Shown: positions 35,294 through 43,614 of the stretch, one piece after another
Numbering within the stretch: the stretch's first letter is position 1
Layout of the letters: each line of letters starts with the position of its first letter
Origin: Streptomyces sp. NBC_00683
Lineage (GTDB): Bacteria > Actinomycetota > Actinomycetes > Streptomycetales > Streptomycetaceae
Assembly (NCBI RefSeq): GCF_036226745.1
Contig: NZ_CP109013.1
Span: 1,984,001-2,048,000, forward strand
Length of the DNA stretch: 64,000 nucleotides
Direction of reading: 5' to 3'
The notes under the pieces: generated by a model
Databases searched by the model: none
Seen by the model: only the letters and a program-made list of their open reading frames with translations
What the model was told of the DNA's origin: nothing
Position numbers and translations under genes: made by a program

Positions 35294-36022
35294 TCAGTCC
35301 CTCTTCCCGCCGCGCGACAGGTAGTCGGCCAGCGTCAGTACGGGGGCAGGCCTTCCGGCCGGCTGTGCGGGGCGTCCGGCCGGTGATCCGTGCGCTCCGG
35401 GTGGCGGCGCCGCACTGACCTCCAAGCGGCCGATCTGCACGTGTACGACGCGCTCGGCCGGCCGCGGGGCGCGCCGCCCCACCGAGGCGAGCGCCGCTCC
35501 GCGCGCGGCGGCGGTGTCGGAGTCGCGTGGCGTGGGGAGCGCTGCCGCACGTGGCGGTGCGGCGGCCCGTGCCGGTGCCGCCGCTGTGACGGGCGCCGGC
35601 GTCGTGTCGTCCCGCGCGGACTGCTGCCCGCGGCGCTCGGCCCGTGTGCCGTCCGTCCCCCTGGGCCGGGTCTTCGGCGACGGAGCCGCCCGGTGCCGCA
35701 GAAGGGGTGCCGGGCCCGCGGCCGCGGGCCGGACCGGCTGCCCCGGCTCAGCGGGCTGCGGGGCCTGTTCGGTACGCACCACGGTGTGCCGCTCGGTGTG
35801 CACCTCCCGGGCGGGCCGGACCGGGAGGTCCGGGTTCGTGGCGGCCTGGGGAGCGGAGGGCAGCAGCGCGGCCGGCTCGTCCGGCTCGGGCTGCCCGTAC
35901 CGCAGTGCCTCGGCCCGCTCGAACGGGCCGGACAGCCGTGGCCGCACCCGCACGCCGGTGTCATCGGTGGCCGCGGCCACCGGTGTGTACCGGGCGAGCA
36001 GCCGGTCGAAGTAGTCAGGCAT
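35294..36022 (-). CDS. Disordered eCIS-associated protein
   Basis: A 242-residue protein that is mostly Pro/Ala/Arg-rich and probably unstructured. It has an ordered start (MPDYFDRLLARYTP) and a C-terminal strand RVVHVQIGRLEVSA, followed by LTLADYLSRGGKRD at the very end. The terminal motifs look conserved, which suggests two docking sites joined by a flexible tether. Its start overlaps the preceding gene by 8 bp. Function unknown; a linker between cap/ATPase and sheath components is an inference. Confidence 0.72.
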   Translation of the reverse strand: MPDYFDRLLARYTPVAAATDDTGVRVRPRLSGPFERAEALRYGQPEPDEPAALLPSAPQAATNPDLPVRPAREVHTERHTVVRTEQAPQPAEPGQPVRPAAAGPAPLLRHRAAPSPKTRPRGTDGTRAERRGQQSARDDTTPAPVTAAAPARAAAPPRAAALPTPRDSDTAAARGAALASVGRRAPRPAERVVHVQIGRLEVSAAPPPGAHGSPAGRPAQPAGRPAPVLTLADYLSRGGKRD

Positions 36023-36773
36023 CGGTGCACAGCTCCAGGTAGTAACGGCGCCGGGTGGGACTCAGCGCCAGAATTTCCGGCTCGCTCCACCCGTAGGCGG
36101 TGGCGAGCAGATGGACATCGAGGAGCAGGTCCCTTGCCCAGGTGTCCAGTTCGGTCCACAGGTAGAAGGTGATGTCCAGTTCGGCCGGGGTGGCCTCACC
36201 GCATTCGGGGCACGCCACGTTCAGCGTCACCTCGGCCGTCGGGTCGGCCTCGGCGGCCTTCTCGGCGATGAGCCGCTCCACCCGTGGGGGCAGCAGAGCG
36301 GACAGCTGATCGACGTCGACGCGCTCCCCGCCCCGCAGGGCCCGCACGGTGCAGCCCGTCACGAGCAGCCGGCGGGCCTCGGCGGGGGAGGCTGCCCCGC
36401 CGGCCGCCGCGAGGTCGGCGACGGTGGGCAGCCGGAACTCGACCACCCAGTCGTCCTCCGCCACCCGCAGCAGTCGGTCCCCCGCCGCCGGACGCACGCC
36501 CAGTGCACCGGCGTCGAGGTCGAACTCCATGGCCTCGCCGCAGGCCCCGCACTCGACCCGCACCTGCATCCGCTCGCCGAACAGCGACCGGCGCAGCGCG
36601 AACAGATCGGCCTCCCGCTCGCCGACCGGTACCGACAGCAACTCGTCGGCACCGGCCGCCGGGCGGGCCGCCCGGTGCAGCAGCAGCGACCTCTCCGCCG
36701 CGCCCAGGGCCAGCCCGGTCTCCCAGGCGGCCAGCAGCTCGGCGGGCCCCACGGGGGCTGTTCCAGGGATCAC
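36015..36773 (-). CDS. T4-type baseplate protein with zinc-ribbon cysteines
   Basis: A 252-residue protein of the T4 baseplate (gp26-like) family found next to the tube gene in contractile injection systems. The C-terminal pattern YGWSEPEILALSPTRRRYYL is characteristic. Two CxxC pairs (C75/C78 and C188/C191) could bind zinc. The start is uncertain: the stop of the tube gene is at 36782, and the first usable codon after it is GTG 36773. Upstream in-frame codons lie inside the tube gene. Probably a baseplate assembly component. Confidence 0.72.
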   Translation of the reverse strand: MIPGTAPVGPAELLAAWETGLALGAAERSLLLHRAARPAAGADELLSVPVGEREADLFALRRSLFGERMQVRVECGACGEAMEFDLDAGALGVRPAAGDRLLRVAEDDWVVEFRLPTVADLAAAGGAASPAEARRLLVTGCTVRALRGGERVDVDQLSALLPPRVERLIAEKAAEADPTAEVTLNVACPECGEATPAELDITFYLWTELDTWARDLLLDVHLLATAYGWSEPEILALSPTRRRYYLELCTDA

Positions 36774-36781
36774 GACGACGT

Positions 36782-37306
36782 TCAGGCCGGGTGGGTGAAC
36801 GACGGCTCGACCGGTTCCGGAATCTCGTAGTCCCGTTCCCAGCCCTCGCACTCCAGTTTCACGCTCTGGATGGCGACGGCATTGGCGTTCGCGTCGAGCT
36901 CGCCCATGACCTGGTACTCGCTGACCCAGGCCCGGTAGAGCTTGTGCGAGACGGCCACCTGCCCGGCCTCGTTGAGCACCTGGATGATGATGTCCTTGCG
37001 GAAGTCCCGGAGCGAGACCTCCGAGCCGAGCCCGGCGCCGACCTGCCAGACCTTGTTGGCCCAGCGGTCGAACTCGGGATCGTGGGTGACACCTCGCTCG
37101 AGCGTGACGCCCTCGAACTCGGAGCGGCCCGGCGACTTGCGCGGTGAACTCGGGTCACCGCCGTGGCGGTGCTTGACCACTTCGGTGGTGCGCTTCAGTG
37201 GACTGATCTTGCTGATACCCGCGACCGTTCGACCGTCCCAGAGGACCAGGAACTTGAAATTCTTGTAGGGGTCGAAGCGATGGGCGTTGATCTGGAACTC
37301 AGCCAT
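36782..37306 (-). CDS. Inner tube protein
   Basis: A 174-residue protein of the phage tail tube (gp19-like) family. The opening FDPYKNFKFLVLWDGRTVAG and the later HGGDPSS, GVTLERGVTHDPEFDRW and KLYRAWVSEYQVM segments are diagnostic. It is the only tube gene in the operon, whereas Photorhabdus-type clusters carry two. Encoded 28 bp after the sheath, it is expected at very high level. It polymerises as hexamers inside the sheath. Confidence 0.93.
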   Translation of the reverse strand: MAEFQINAHRFDPYKNFKFLVLWDGRTVAGISKISPLKRTTEVVKHRHGGDPSSPRKSPGRSEFEGVTLERGVTHDPEFDRWANKVWQVGAGLGSEVSLRDFRKDIIIQVLNEAGQVAVSHKLYRAWVSEYQVMGELDANANAVAIQSVKLECEGWERDYEIPEPVEPSFTHPA

Positions 37307-37334
37307 CGGTTTCCTTCGTGTTCCTTTTCCTTGG

Positions 37335-39185
37335 TTACGAGAGGTCGAACTGCCCGGCGAACTGCTGGATCTTGACGATCACGAACTCCGCGGGCTTGAC
37401 CGGCGCGATTCCGATCACGACGTTCACCACTCCGCGCTCGATGTCGGCGTCGGTGGTGGTGTCCTTGTCGCACTTCACGAAGTACGCCTCGCGCGGTGTG
37501 CCGCCCTTGAAAGCGCCCTGCCGGAAGAGGTCGTGGAGGTAGGCCGACGCCTTGAGCCGGATCTGCTGCCAGAGCTGCTCGTCGTTGGGTTCGAAGACGA
37601 CCCACTGCAGACCGCGGAAGAGGCTCTCCTCGACATGCAGCGCGAGCCGCCGCACGGGTACGTACTTCCATTCGCTGTCGAGCGCGTCCGCGCCCTCGAG
37701 CGTGCGGGCGCCCCAGACCAGCGGCCCCACCACGGGGAAGGTGCGCAGGCAGTTCACGCCCAGCGGATTGAGCAGCCCGTTCTCCCGGTCGGTCAGCTTT
37801 ACCGTCAGCGACCGGACCCCGGCGAGGCGCGCCTCGGTCCCGGCCGGCGCCTTCCACACGCCGCGCTCGCCGTCCGTACGGGCGATCACACCGGCGACGG
37901 CACCCGACGGCGGGAAGGAACGCAGCCGTCCGGTGAGCGGGTCCGTGAGCTGCAGATGCGGGAAGTACAGCGCCGCATGGCTGCTGCGTACGGGCTCGAA
38001 CGCGCCGATCCCGGCCCGCGCGGCGTCGACGTTGCCCCACGTCGAGGGAGAGTCGACGAGCAGGAGGATCCGCCGCTCCTGGCAGAGCTGCTCGGCCGCG
38101 GACAGGACGGTGACCATGTCCTCGGTGGACTCGTACGCCGACAGCTCCGGCAGGACGAGGAGATTGACGTCGTCCACGTCGCGCAGGGCCTGCACGCCGG
38201 TCTTGCGCGCCTCGCTGCCGATGAGGTCGCGCGGCCCGGGCGGATCGCCGTCCTTGCCGCCCTCCAGCGGGAAGACGGGCGGGTTGACCGAGGCCTCGAG
38301 CCCCAGGTCGTTGGCGCACTCGCCGACGAAGCGGACCACGTCGTCCGGGTCGACGGACCCGGCGACGACCTGGAGCCGCCGGCCGAAAGCGGCGACCTCG
38401 GCCCCGGCGAAGGCGTGCTTCCCCGGAGCGTCGGGCAGCGCGCGCAGCTTGCGCTCCAGCAGGAGGGCCAGCTCGACGACGTTGCTCGGCGGCTCACCGT
38501 CGCGGTCGGGCTCGAAGAGCGTGAACTCACGCTCCACATCACCGATCTTGACTTTCAACTCGACGTTCAAGTGCGGCAGTTCCGCCGCGAAGGGCTTGGA
38601 AACCGTGCCGGAAGGGTCGGGCCGGTCCTCATCGAGAGCCTTCACCCGGACGAGGGAGGAACCCGCGTTGACCACTGTCTCGACGAAGCGGCCGTGACCG
38701 GCGCTCATCGAGAGGCCGGTGAAGGACTCCCGGGCTCCGCCGCGCGCGTCGAGGACATGGAGGTTGAACGTCCTGTCCGGTGCCGGGGTGTCGTGGTCGA
38801 CGGCCACCCGCAGGCCCGAGCCCCAGACTCCGGGCTCCCTGGCGTGCACCTCCAGCACCGGGCACTCACTGCGGCCCTCGGTGGACTGGAGCGTCACGCA
38901 GGCGTCCTCACCGGTGCCGGCCTTGGCCACACGGACGATCACCGCGAAGGTGCCGCCGTTGCCGAAGAACTGGTGCACCGCGTAGCTGAGGGCGCTCTGC
39001 GAGGTGAGGCCGCCGAAGCGGCGCTCGAAGTCGGCGAAGCTGGTGACCCGTACAGGTTGGTTGAGCGGACCCCGGCGTGTGTGTCCCACGAACGCGGTCA
39101 CCGAGGTGGTGACCGAGGCGATCGTACGGATGCTGCTGGGAAGTTCTTCGATGTAAACACCGGGATAGCCCATGTGCGTCGGCAT
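37335..39185 (-). CDS. Contractile sheath protein
   Basis: A 616-residue tail sheath protein and first gene of the operon. The N-terminus (MGYPGVYIEELPSSIRTIAS, then TAFVGHTRRGPLNQP) and the C-terminal arm (GIAPVKPAEFVIVKIQQF) match sheath proteins, whose terminal arms interlock neighbouring subunits. The start at 39185 was chosen for the GGAGGGGG site upstream. It is the only sheath gene, compared with three in PVC clusters, suggesting a simple homopolymeric sheath. Confidence 0.93.
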   Translation of the reverse strand: MPTHMGYPGVYIEELPSSIRTIASVTTSVTAFVGHTRRGPLNQPVRVTSFADFERRFGGLTSQSALSYAVHQFFGNGGTFAVIVRVAKAGTGEDACVTLQSTEGRSECPVLEVHAREPGVWGSGLRVAVDHDTPAPDRTFNLHVLDARGGARESFTGLSMSAGHGRFVETVVNAGSSLVRVKALDEDRPDPSGTVSKPFAAELPHLNVELKVKIGDVEREFTLFEPDRDGEPPSNVVELALLLERKLRALPDAPGKHAFAGAEVAAFGRRLQVVAGSVDPDDVVRFVGECANDLGLEASVNPPVFPLEGGKDGDPPGPRDLIGSEARKTGVQALRDVDDVNLLVLPELSAYESTEDMVTVLSAAEQLCQERRILLLVDSPSTWGNVDAARAGIGAFEPVRSSHAALYFPHLQLTDPLTGRLRSFPPSGAVAGVIARTDGERGVWKAPAGTEARLAGVRSLTVKLTDRENGLLNPLGVNCLRTFPVVGPLVWGARTLEGADALDSEWKYVPVRRLALHVEESLFRGLQWVVFEPNDEQLWQQIRLKASAYLHDLFRQGAFKGGTPREAYFVKCDKDTTTDADIERGVVNVVIGIAPVKPAEFVIVKIQQFAGQFDLS

Positions 39186-39760
39186 TCCCCCTCCATTCCC
39201 TTCGCGCACCAAGAGATGAGAGGAGAGGTGAAGGAATTGCGTGCGCGCGCCAAAATCCGCACACATAATCCCCCCGCGCGTTTCCCCCGTTGTTCACCCC
39301 GTGCGATATCGGTCTCGCAGGGCCATCCGCATCCGTGTGCGCTGGTGGCTCCTGATGCATGAGTGCCTCTTGCGAGTGTGTATCGCGCCCGGAGAGCCGG
39401 TCAAGGTGGTGATTCGGTCATCCGGCAGGAGGGTCCGACCGGATCCGCAATAAATGATTCGGCATGGTCAGAGGATTTCCCTATGAGCATATGAAGATTC
39501 AGTTCACCATCGCTTCACAGAAAAGTCTGGGCCCGCGAGAGAATCAAGCCGAATTGACTCGATGACGGCGCGCCGCCGTGCGCCCCACCCCGAGGAATGG
39601 CCATTTGGTTCGAATACCGGACAGACGGTCGCACTGTGGGTACGCGTGGGCCGCCGGGACTGCGGGCCGGGGCCGGGGCGGCGGGGGTGGTGCGCCAGGT
39701 ACCGTAGGGAGAACGATTTCGTGGGCCTCCTGGCGGGCTGCGTACACCCAGGAGGAACAC
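39186..39760. other. Intergenic control region of the eCIS operon
   Basis: 575 bp without a supported gene separate the sheath start from a divergent gene at 39761. The stretch 39420-39560 is markedly AT-rich for this genome (29 of 60 GC at 39481-39540). It must hold the promoter of the long minus-strand operon, but I could not identify -35/-10 boxes with confidence on either strand. The first 60 bp upstream of the sheath are pyrimidine-rich on the plus strand, leaving an A/G-rich leader in the mRNA. Confidence 0.6.
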
Positions 39761-40231
39761 ATGACGACGAACCGCGGGCGCAAGGACGTCATCAGGGACC
39801 GGATGGCCGCGACAGGCGAGTCGTACAACGTCGCCGCGCGCAATCTGAAGGCCATGAAGGACATGGGCGCGACCCGCGAGGCCAGGCTGATCCAGCGCTG
39901 GCAGCCGGCGGAGTCACTGGATGTGCCCTGTCCGTGCGGCGGCACCTGCGAGCCGGGCGAGACGTGCGATCACTGCCATGCCCGGCACCTGCACGTGAAG
40001 CGGTATCCGGGCAGCGTCACGGACGTGGAGATCTGGGCCGACCGCTACGAGTGCACCGGCTGCTCGTCCTCGTACACCCTGACCGTGCGGCTGGCCGGCC
40101 GGCCGTGGGGCGTCGCGGAGACGGTGGTCCAGGGCGGGTCCGCCGAGGAAGTCGTGCGGGCCCGGGTGTTCCCCGGCGTCGCGCACCCGCTGCTGCGCCC
40201 CGAGGCGCCCGCGGAGCCCGAGGAGGACTGA
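39761..40231 (+). CDS. Conserved hypothetical protein with zinc-ribbon cysteines
   Basis: A 156-residue protein behind a perfect AGGAGG site. The first 50 residues are basic and helical (RKDVIRDRMAATGESYNVAA). The middle carries a cysteine cluster (PCPCGGTC, CDHCHARH, CTGCSS) that probably binds one or two zinc ions. No family function is recognised. It is divergent from the injection-system operon and could be its regulator, but it has no clear DNA-binding motif. Its last 30 bp are partly duplicated just downstream (40262-40291). Confidence 0.72.
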   Translation: MTTNRGRKDVIRDRMAATGESYNVAARNLKAMKDMGATREARLIQRWQPAESLDVPCPCGGTCEPGETCDHCHARHLHVKRYPGSVTDVEIWADRYECTGCSSSYTLTVRLAGRPWGVAETVVQGGSAEEVVRARVFPGVAHPLLRPEAPAEPEED

Positions 40232-40291
40232 CCGGCGGCGCCCGGGCAGGGCCGGCCGACGGCGCCCGCGGAGTCCCAGGAGGACCGACCG
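40205..40291 (+). repeat. Imperfect direct repeat of the 3' end of the preceding gene
   Basis: The 30 bp at 40205-40234 (last nine codons, stop and flank) recur at 40262-40291 with three substitutions. In the second copy the stop TGA has become CGA. This looks like a small tandem duplication that extended the intergenic space. Confidence 0.75.
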
Positions 40292-40313
40292 CGGCGCCGC
40301 CCCGTCCCCGTGC

Positions 40314-40721
40314 TCAGCTCTCGTCCGGCGCCAGGGTCAGCGAGATCGAGTTGATGCAGTAACGCTGGTCCGTGGGCGTGTTGTAGCCCTCGCCCTCGAA
40401 GACGTGGCCCAGGTGCGAGCCGCAGCGGGCGCAGCGCACCTCGGTACGGGCCATGCCCAGGCTGTTGTCCTGGATCAGCTCGACCGCGTCCGTGTCCTTC
40501 GGGTCGTAGAAGGACGGCCAGCCGCAGTGCGACTCGAATTTGGTGTCGGAGCGGAACAGCTCCGCCCCGCAGGCGCGGCACGAGTAGACGCCCGCGGTCT
40601 TGGTGTCGGTGTACTCACCCACGAACGCGGGCTCGGTGCCTGCCTTGCGCAGCACCGCGTACTCGGCGGGGCTCAGCTCCGCCCGCCATTGCTCGTCGGG
40701 CTTCTCGACGTCGTACGACAC
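40314..40721 (-). CDS. msrB: Peptide-methionine (R)-S-oxide reductase
   Basis: A 135-residue MsrB, which reduces methionine-R-sulfoxide in proteins with thioredoxin as reductant. The catalytic Cys is C122 in RYCINSISL; C66 in SHCGWPSF fits the resolving position. Structural zinc ligands are CRAC (48/51) and CARC (97/100). The GTG start at 40721 has GGAG upstream, and the gene follows murC after only 9 bp, so the two are probably co-transcribed. Confidence 0.95.
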   Translation of the reverse strand: MSYDVEKPDEQWRAELSPAEYAVLRKAGTEPAFVGEYTDTKTAGVYSCRACGAELFRSDTKFESHCGWPSFYDPKDTDAVELIQDNSLGMARTEVRCARCGSHLGHVFEGEGYNTPTDQRYCINSISLTLAPDES

Positions 40722-40730
40722 GGTGGCTCC

Positions 40731-42125
40731 TCAGCTCGACAGGTGGTCCAGGATCTGCGGGCCGAGGTCGGTGACATCGCCCGCTCCCATCGTGAGAACC
40801 AGATCGCCCGGCTTCGCCATTCCCGCGATGACGGCGGGGATCGCCGCCTTGTCGTGGACGGCCGTGACGTCGGCCCCGGCCGCCTTCGCGGCGTCGACGA
40901 TCAGGGTGCTGGTGATGCCCGGGATCGGGTCCTCACGGGCCGGGTAGATGTCCAGGACCACCGACGCGTCGGCGAGGGCGAGCGCCTGGCCCATCTCGGT
41001 GCCGAGCTCCTGGGTGCGGGAGAAGAGGTGGGGCTGGAAGACGACCAGGAGGCGGGCCTCGGAGGCCGCGCCGCGCATGGCTTCCAGGTCGGCGGTCATC
41101 TCCGTGGGGTGGTGCGCGTAGGAGTCGATGACCTGGACCCCGGCGGCCTCGCCCTTGAGCTGGAGACGGCGCTTGACGCCGGTGTACTTGCCGATGGCGG
41201 AGGCCAGGTTGTGTGCCGGGATGCCGAGGGCGACACCGGCGGCGAGGGCCGCGACCGCGTTGTGGGCGTAGTGACTGCCGGGCACCGAGACCGTGAAGGT
41301 GAGGTACTTGCCGCCCAGGACGACGGTGACCTCGCTGGTCAGCCCGCGCGGGGTGACCTTGTGGACCCGTACGTCCGCGGTCTCCGACTCGCCGTAGGTG
41401 ACGACGTTGAGCGAGGAGATGTCGCGGACCCGCTGGACCAGTTCCACCGCGCCCTGCTGGTCGGCGGAGACGACGAGGGTGCCACCGGGGACGATCTTGC
41501 CGACGAACGTCTCGAAGGAGTCGTAGATCTCCTCCATCGACGCGTAGTTCGCGTGGTGGTCCAGCTCGACGTTGAGGACGATCGCGACCTCGGGGTCGTA
41601 CTTCTGGAAACTGCGGTCGCTCTCGTCCGCCTCGGCGACGAAGATGTCGCCGCCGCCGTGCGCGGCGTTCGTGCCCGGACCCTCCAGGTCGCCGCCGATG
41701 GCGTACGAGGGGTCGAGGGCCAGCTCGGACAGGGCGACGGCGAGCATCGACGTGGTGGTGGTCTTGCCGTGCGTACCGGCGACCGCGATGGCGCGCAGGC
41801 CCTCCATCAGGGCGGCGAGCGCGTCGGAGCGGTGCACGACGGGCACGGACAGTTCGGCGGCGCGGACCAGCTCGGGGTTGTCCGGGCGGATGGCGCTGGA
41901 GACGACCACGCAGGACGCGTCGTCCGCCAGGTGACCGGTGGCGTGCCCGATGTGGACGGTGACCCCCAGCGCCCGCAGGGCCTCGGCGGTGGCGGACTCC
42001 TTGGAGTCGCTGCCTGCCACCTTCGCTCCTCGCTGGGCGAGGATCTTCGCGATGCCCGACATCCCGGCGCCGCCGATGCCGATGAAGTGCGGCCGTTCAA
42101 GGGCGGCAGGAATACCGGGTGCCAT
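40731..42125 (-). CDS. murC: UDP-N-acetylmuramate-L-alanine ligase
   Basis: A 464-residue Mur ligase that adds the first amino acid to UDP-MurNAc in cytoplasmic peptidoglycan synthesis. N-terminal HFIGIGGAGMSGIA binds the UDP-sugar, GTHGKTTTTSM is the ATP-binding P-loop, and EADESDRSF and the C-terminal HPTEM region complete the active site. Unlike most bacteria it is not in a dcw cluster; it stands beside msrB, away from other mur genes. Confidence 0.97.
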   Translation of the reverse strand: MAPGIPAALERPHFIGIGGAGMSGIAKILAQRGAKVAGSDSKESATAEALRALGVTVHIGHATGHLADDASCVVVSSAIRPDNPELVRAAELSVPVVHRSDALAALMEGLRAIAVAGTHGKTTTTSMLAVALSELALDPSYAIGGDLEGPGTNAAHGGGDIFVAEADESDRSFQKYDPEVAIVLNVELDHHANYASMEEIYDSFETFVGKIVPGGTLVVSADQQGAVELVQRVRDISSLNVVTYGESETADVRVHKVTPRGLTSEVTVVLGGKYLTFTVSVPGSHYAHNAVAALAAGVALGIPAHNLASAIGKYTGVKRRLQLKGEAAGVQVIDSYAHHPTEMTADLEAMRGAASEARLLVVFQPHLFSRTQELGTEMGQALALADASVVLDIYPAREDPIPGITSTLIVDAAKAAGADVTAVHDKAAIPAVIAGMAKPGDLVLTMGAGDVTDLGPQILDHLSS

Positions 42126-42169
42126 GCGTGTGTCTCCCGAAGGTGTGACGTGGATGTGGTCCGCCCAGC

Positions 42170-42640
42170 CTATTCGCTGTGCGCGAAGAGCTTGAGCACC
42201 GGTACGCCGACCTTGTGACGGGCCCGGGACGCCCAGTCGCGGTGGAAGAACTCCTCCACGTAGTGCGGTGCGGTGAGCACGATGACCTCGTCGGCCCCGG
42301 AGTCGTCGACCACGGTCTTCAGCTTGTCCAGGGGGTGGTCCTCGATCACTTGTCCGACGGCTTCGGACCCTGCTTTGCGCAGTTCCTGGAGCGAGTACTC
42401 CAAGGCGACCGCGGCAGGCTCCTGCGCCGCCCTGCCCTCCGGCTCCTCGCCCTCGCGGGCCGCTTCTCTCAGTTCGCCGAGCGCCACGTCGTCGATCGCC
42501 CGCAACAGGACATCGGCCTGGTCACCGCGTGGCTGCATCAGTACGACGAACGAGATCTGCTCCTCGCCGTGGAGGGTGGTGACGAACTCCACGTCCTCGG
42601 GAGTGAGGGGCTTCTCGATCATCAAAACGCTTGTGAACAC
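42170..42640 (-). CDS. Conserved actinobacterial protein, universal-stress-like C-terminus
   Basis: A 156-residue soluble protein, GTG start at 42640 with GAAGGG upstream. The N-terminus (MIEKPLTPEDVEFVTTLHGE) and the C-terminal GADEVIVLTAPHYVEEFFHRD with HKVGVPVLKLF are well-formed alpha/beta segments reminiscent of universal stress proteins. Homologues are sometimes labelled indole-3-glycerol phosphate synthase, but no TrpC motif is present here and that label should not be used. It lies 44 bp upstream of murC on the same strand. Confidence 0.8.
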   Translation of the reverse strand: MFTSVLMIEKPLTPEDVEFVTTLHGEEQISFVVLMQPRGDQADVLLRAIDDVALGELREAAREGEEPEGRAAQEPAAVALEYSLQELRKAGSEAVGQVIEDHPLDKLKTVVDDSGADEVIVLTAPHYVEEFFHRDWASRARHKVGVPVLKLFAHSE

Positions 42641-42779
42641 GGCAGGCGCCCTTCCGTTTCATCTCATCGGCCCCGGACGGCCGCTGCTGCTGAAACCATC
42701 CTTCCCCGCAATTGCACGGGGTCTGCAGGACTAAGTGTGCCCACCCGAAGCTAACCGGAACGGGAAATTCCGCTAAGTG

Positions 42780-43577
42780 TCAGATCTTCCCGTACCGGGT
42801 GAAGAGGAATCCCGCCTCTTCCAGCAGGGATGTGAGGGAGAAACGTTCCGGCAAGGTCACTCCGGGGCCTCCCGCGATGCGCTGCGCATCCCCCGCGGTG
42901 AGCATCGGGGACACCGTCAGACAGAGCTCGTCCAGCACCCCGGCCGCCACGAACTGGCCCAGCAGCCTCGGTCCGCCCTCCGTGAGCAGCCGGGTGAGGC
43001 CGCGCGCGGCCAGTTCCGCAACCGCCCGCGCCGGCTCCACGGCCGCGCCGTCCCCGGCGATCAGCACCTCGGCACCGGCGTCCCGGGCCGCTCGGATCCG
43101 GTCGGAGGGTGCCGCCGCCCCGGTGATCACCAGGGTCGGGACCAGGGGCGAGACGAAGAGCGGGAGCGAGAAGTCCAGGTCCAGGCTCGCGCTCACGACG
43201 GCGATCGCGGGGGCGGGGCCCTGCCCGGCCGCCGCGCGCCGGGCGGCGAAGGCATCGCGGGCCCGGGCGGGCCGGTAGCCCTCCAGCCGCACCGTCTCCG
43301 CGCCGACGACGATCACATCGGCCAGCCCGCGCAGGGTGCCGAAGATCCGCATGTCCGTCGCGCTGGAGATGCCCTGGGAGCGGCCCTCGTGCTGGGCCGC
43401 ACCGTCCAGGGTGGAGACCATGTTGGCGCGCAGCCAGGGGCGGGTCTCCCCGGGGTACGCGTAGGCGTCGGCCAGCTCGTCGAGTGTCCACTCGCGATCG
43501 CTGGCTGCGGATGTCCTCCCGGCGGCATCTGCCGGGTCCGCGATTGTCAGGTCCGTCACAGGGAGCAGGCGTCGCAT
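42780..43577 (-). CDS. RibD C-terminal / pyrimidine reductase family protein
   Basis: A 265-residue protein with the dihydrofolate-reductase-like fold of RibD C-terminal enzymes. PWLRANMVSTLDGAAQHEGRSQ is the substrate-binding start, ADVIVVGAETVRLEGYRP and LLTEGGPRLLGQFVAAGVLDEL the NADPH and active-site segments. It probably reduces a pyrimidine or pteridine-like substrate, but it lacks the RibD deaminase domain and is not near riboflavin genes. The start ATG at 43577 is divergent from zapE with 37 bp between them. Confidence 0.85.
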   Translation of the reverse strand: MRRLLPVTDLTIADPADAAGRTSAASDREWTLDELADAYAYPGETRPWLRANMVSTLDGAAQHEGRSQGISSATDMRIFGTLRGLADVIVVGAETVRLEGYRPARARDAFAARRAAAGQGPAPAIAVVSASLDLDFSLPLFVSPLVPTLVITGAAAPSDRIRAARDAGAEVLIAGDGAAVEPARAVAELAARGLTRLLTEGGPRLLGQFVAAGVLDELCLTVSPMLTAGDAQRIAGGPGVTLPERFSLTSLLEEAGFLFTRYGKI

Positions 43578-43614
43578 GCCCCGCAGTCTGGCACGGCCCT
43601 TAAGGTGGAGAGTT

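Noticed and set aside
42704..42721. CCCCG...CGGGG hairpin around CAATTG upstream of the 42170-42640 gene
   Set aside because: Only a 5-bp stem; could be a weak terminator of the reductase gene or an operator, with no further support.
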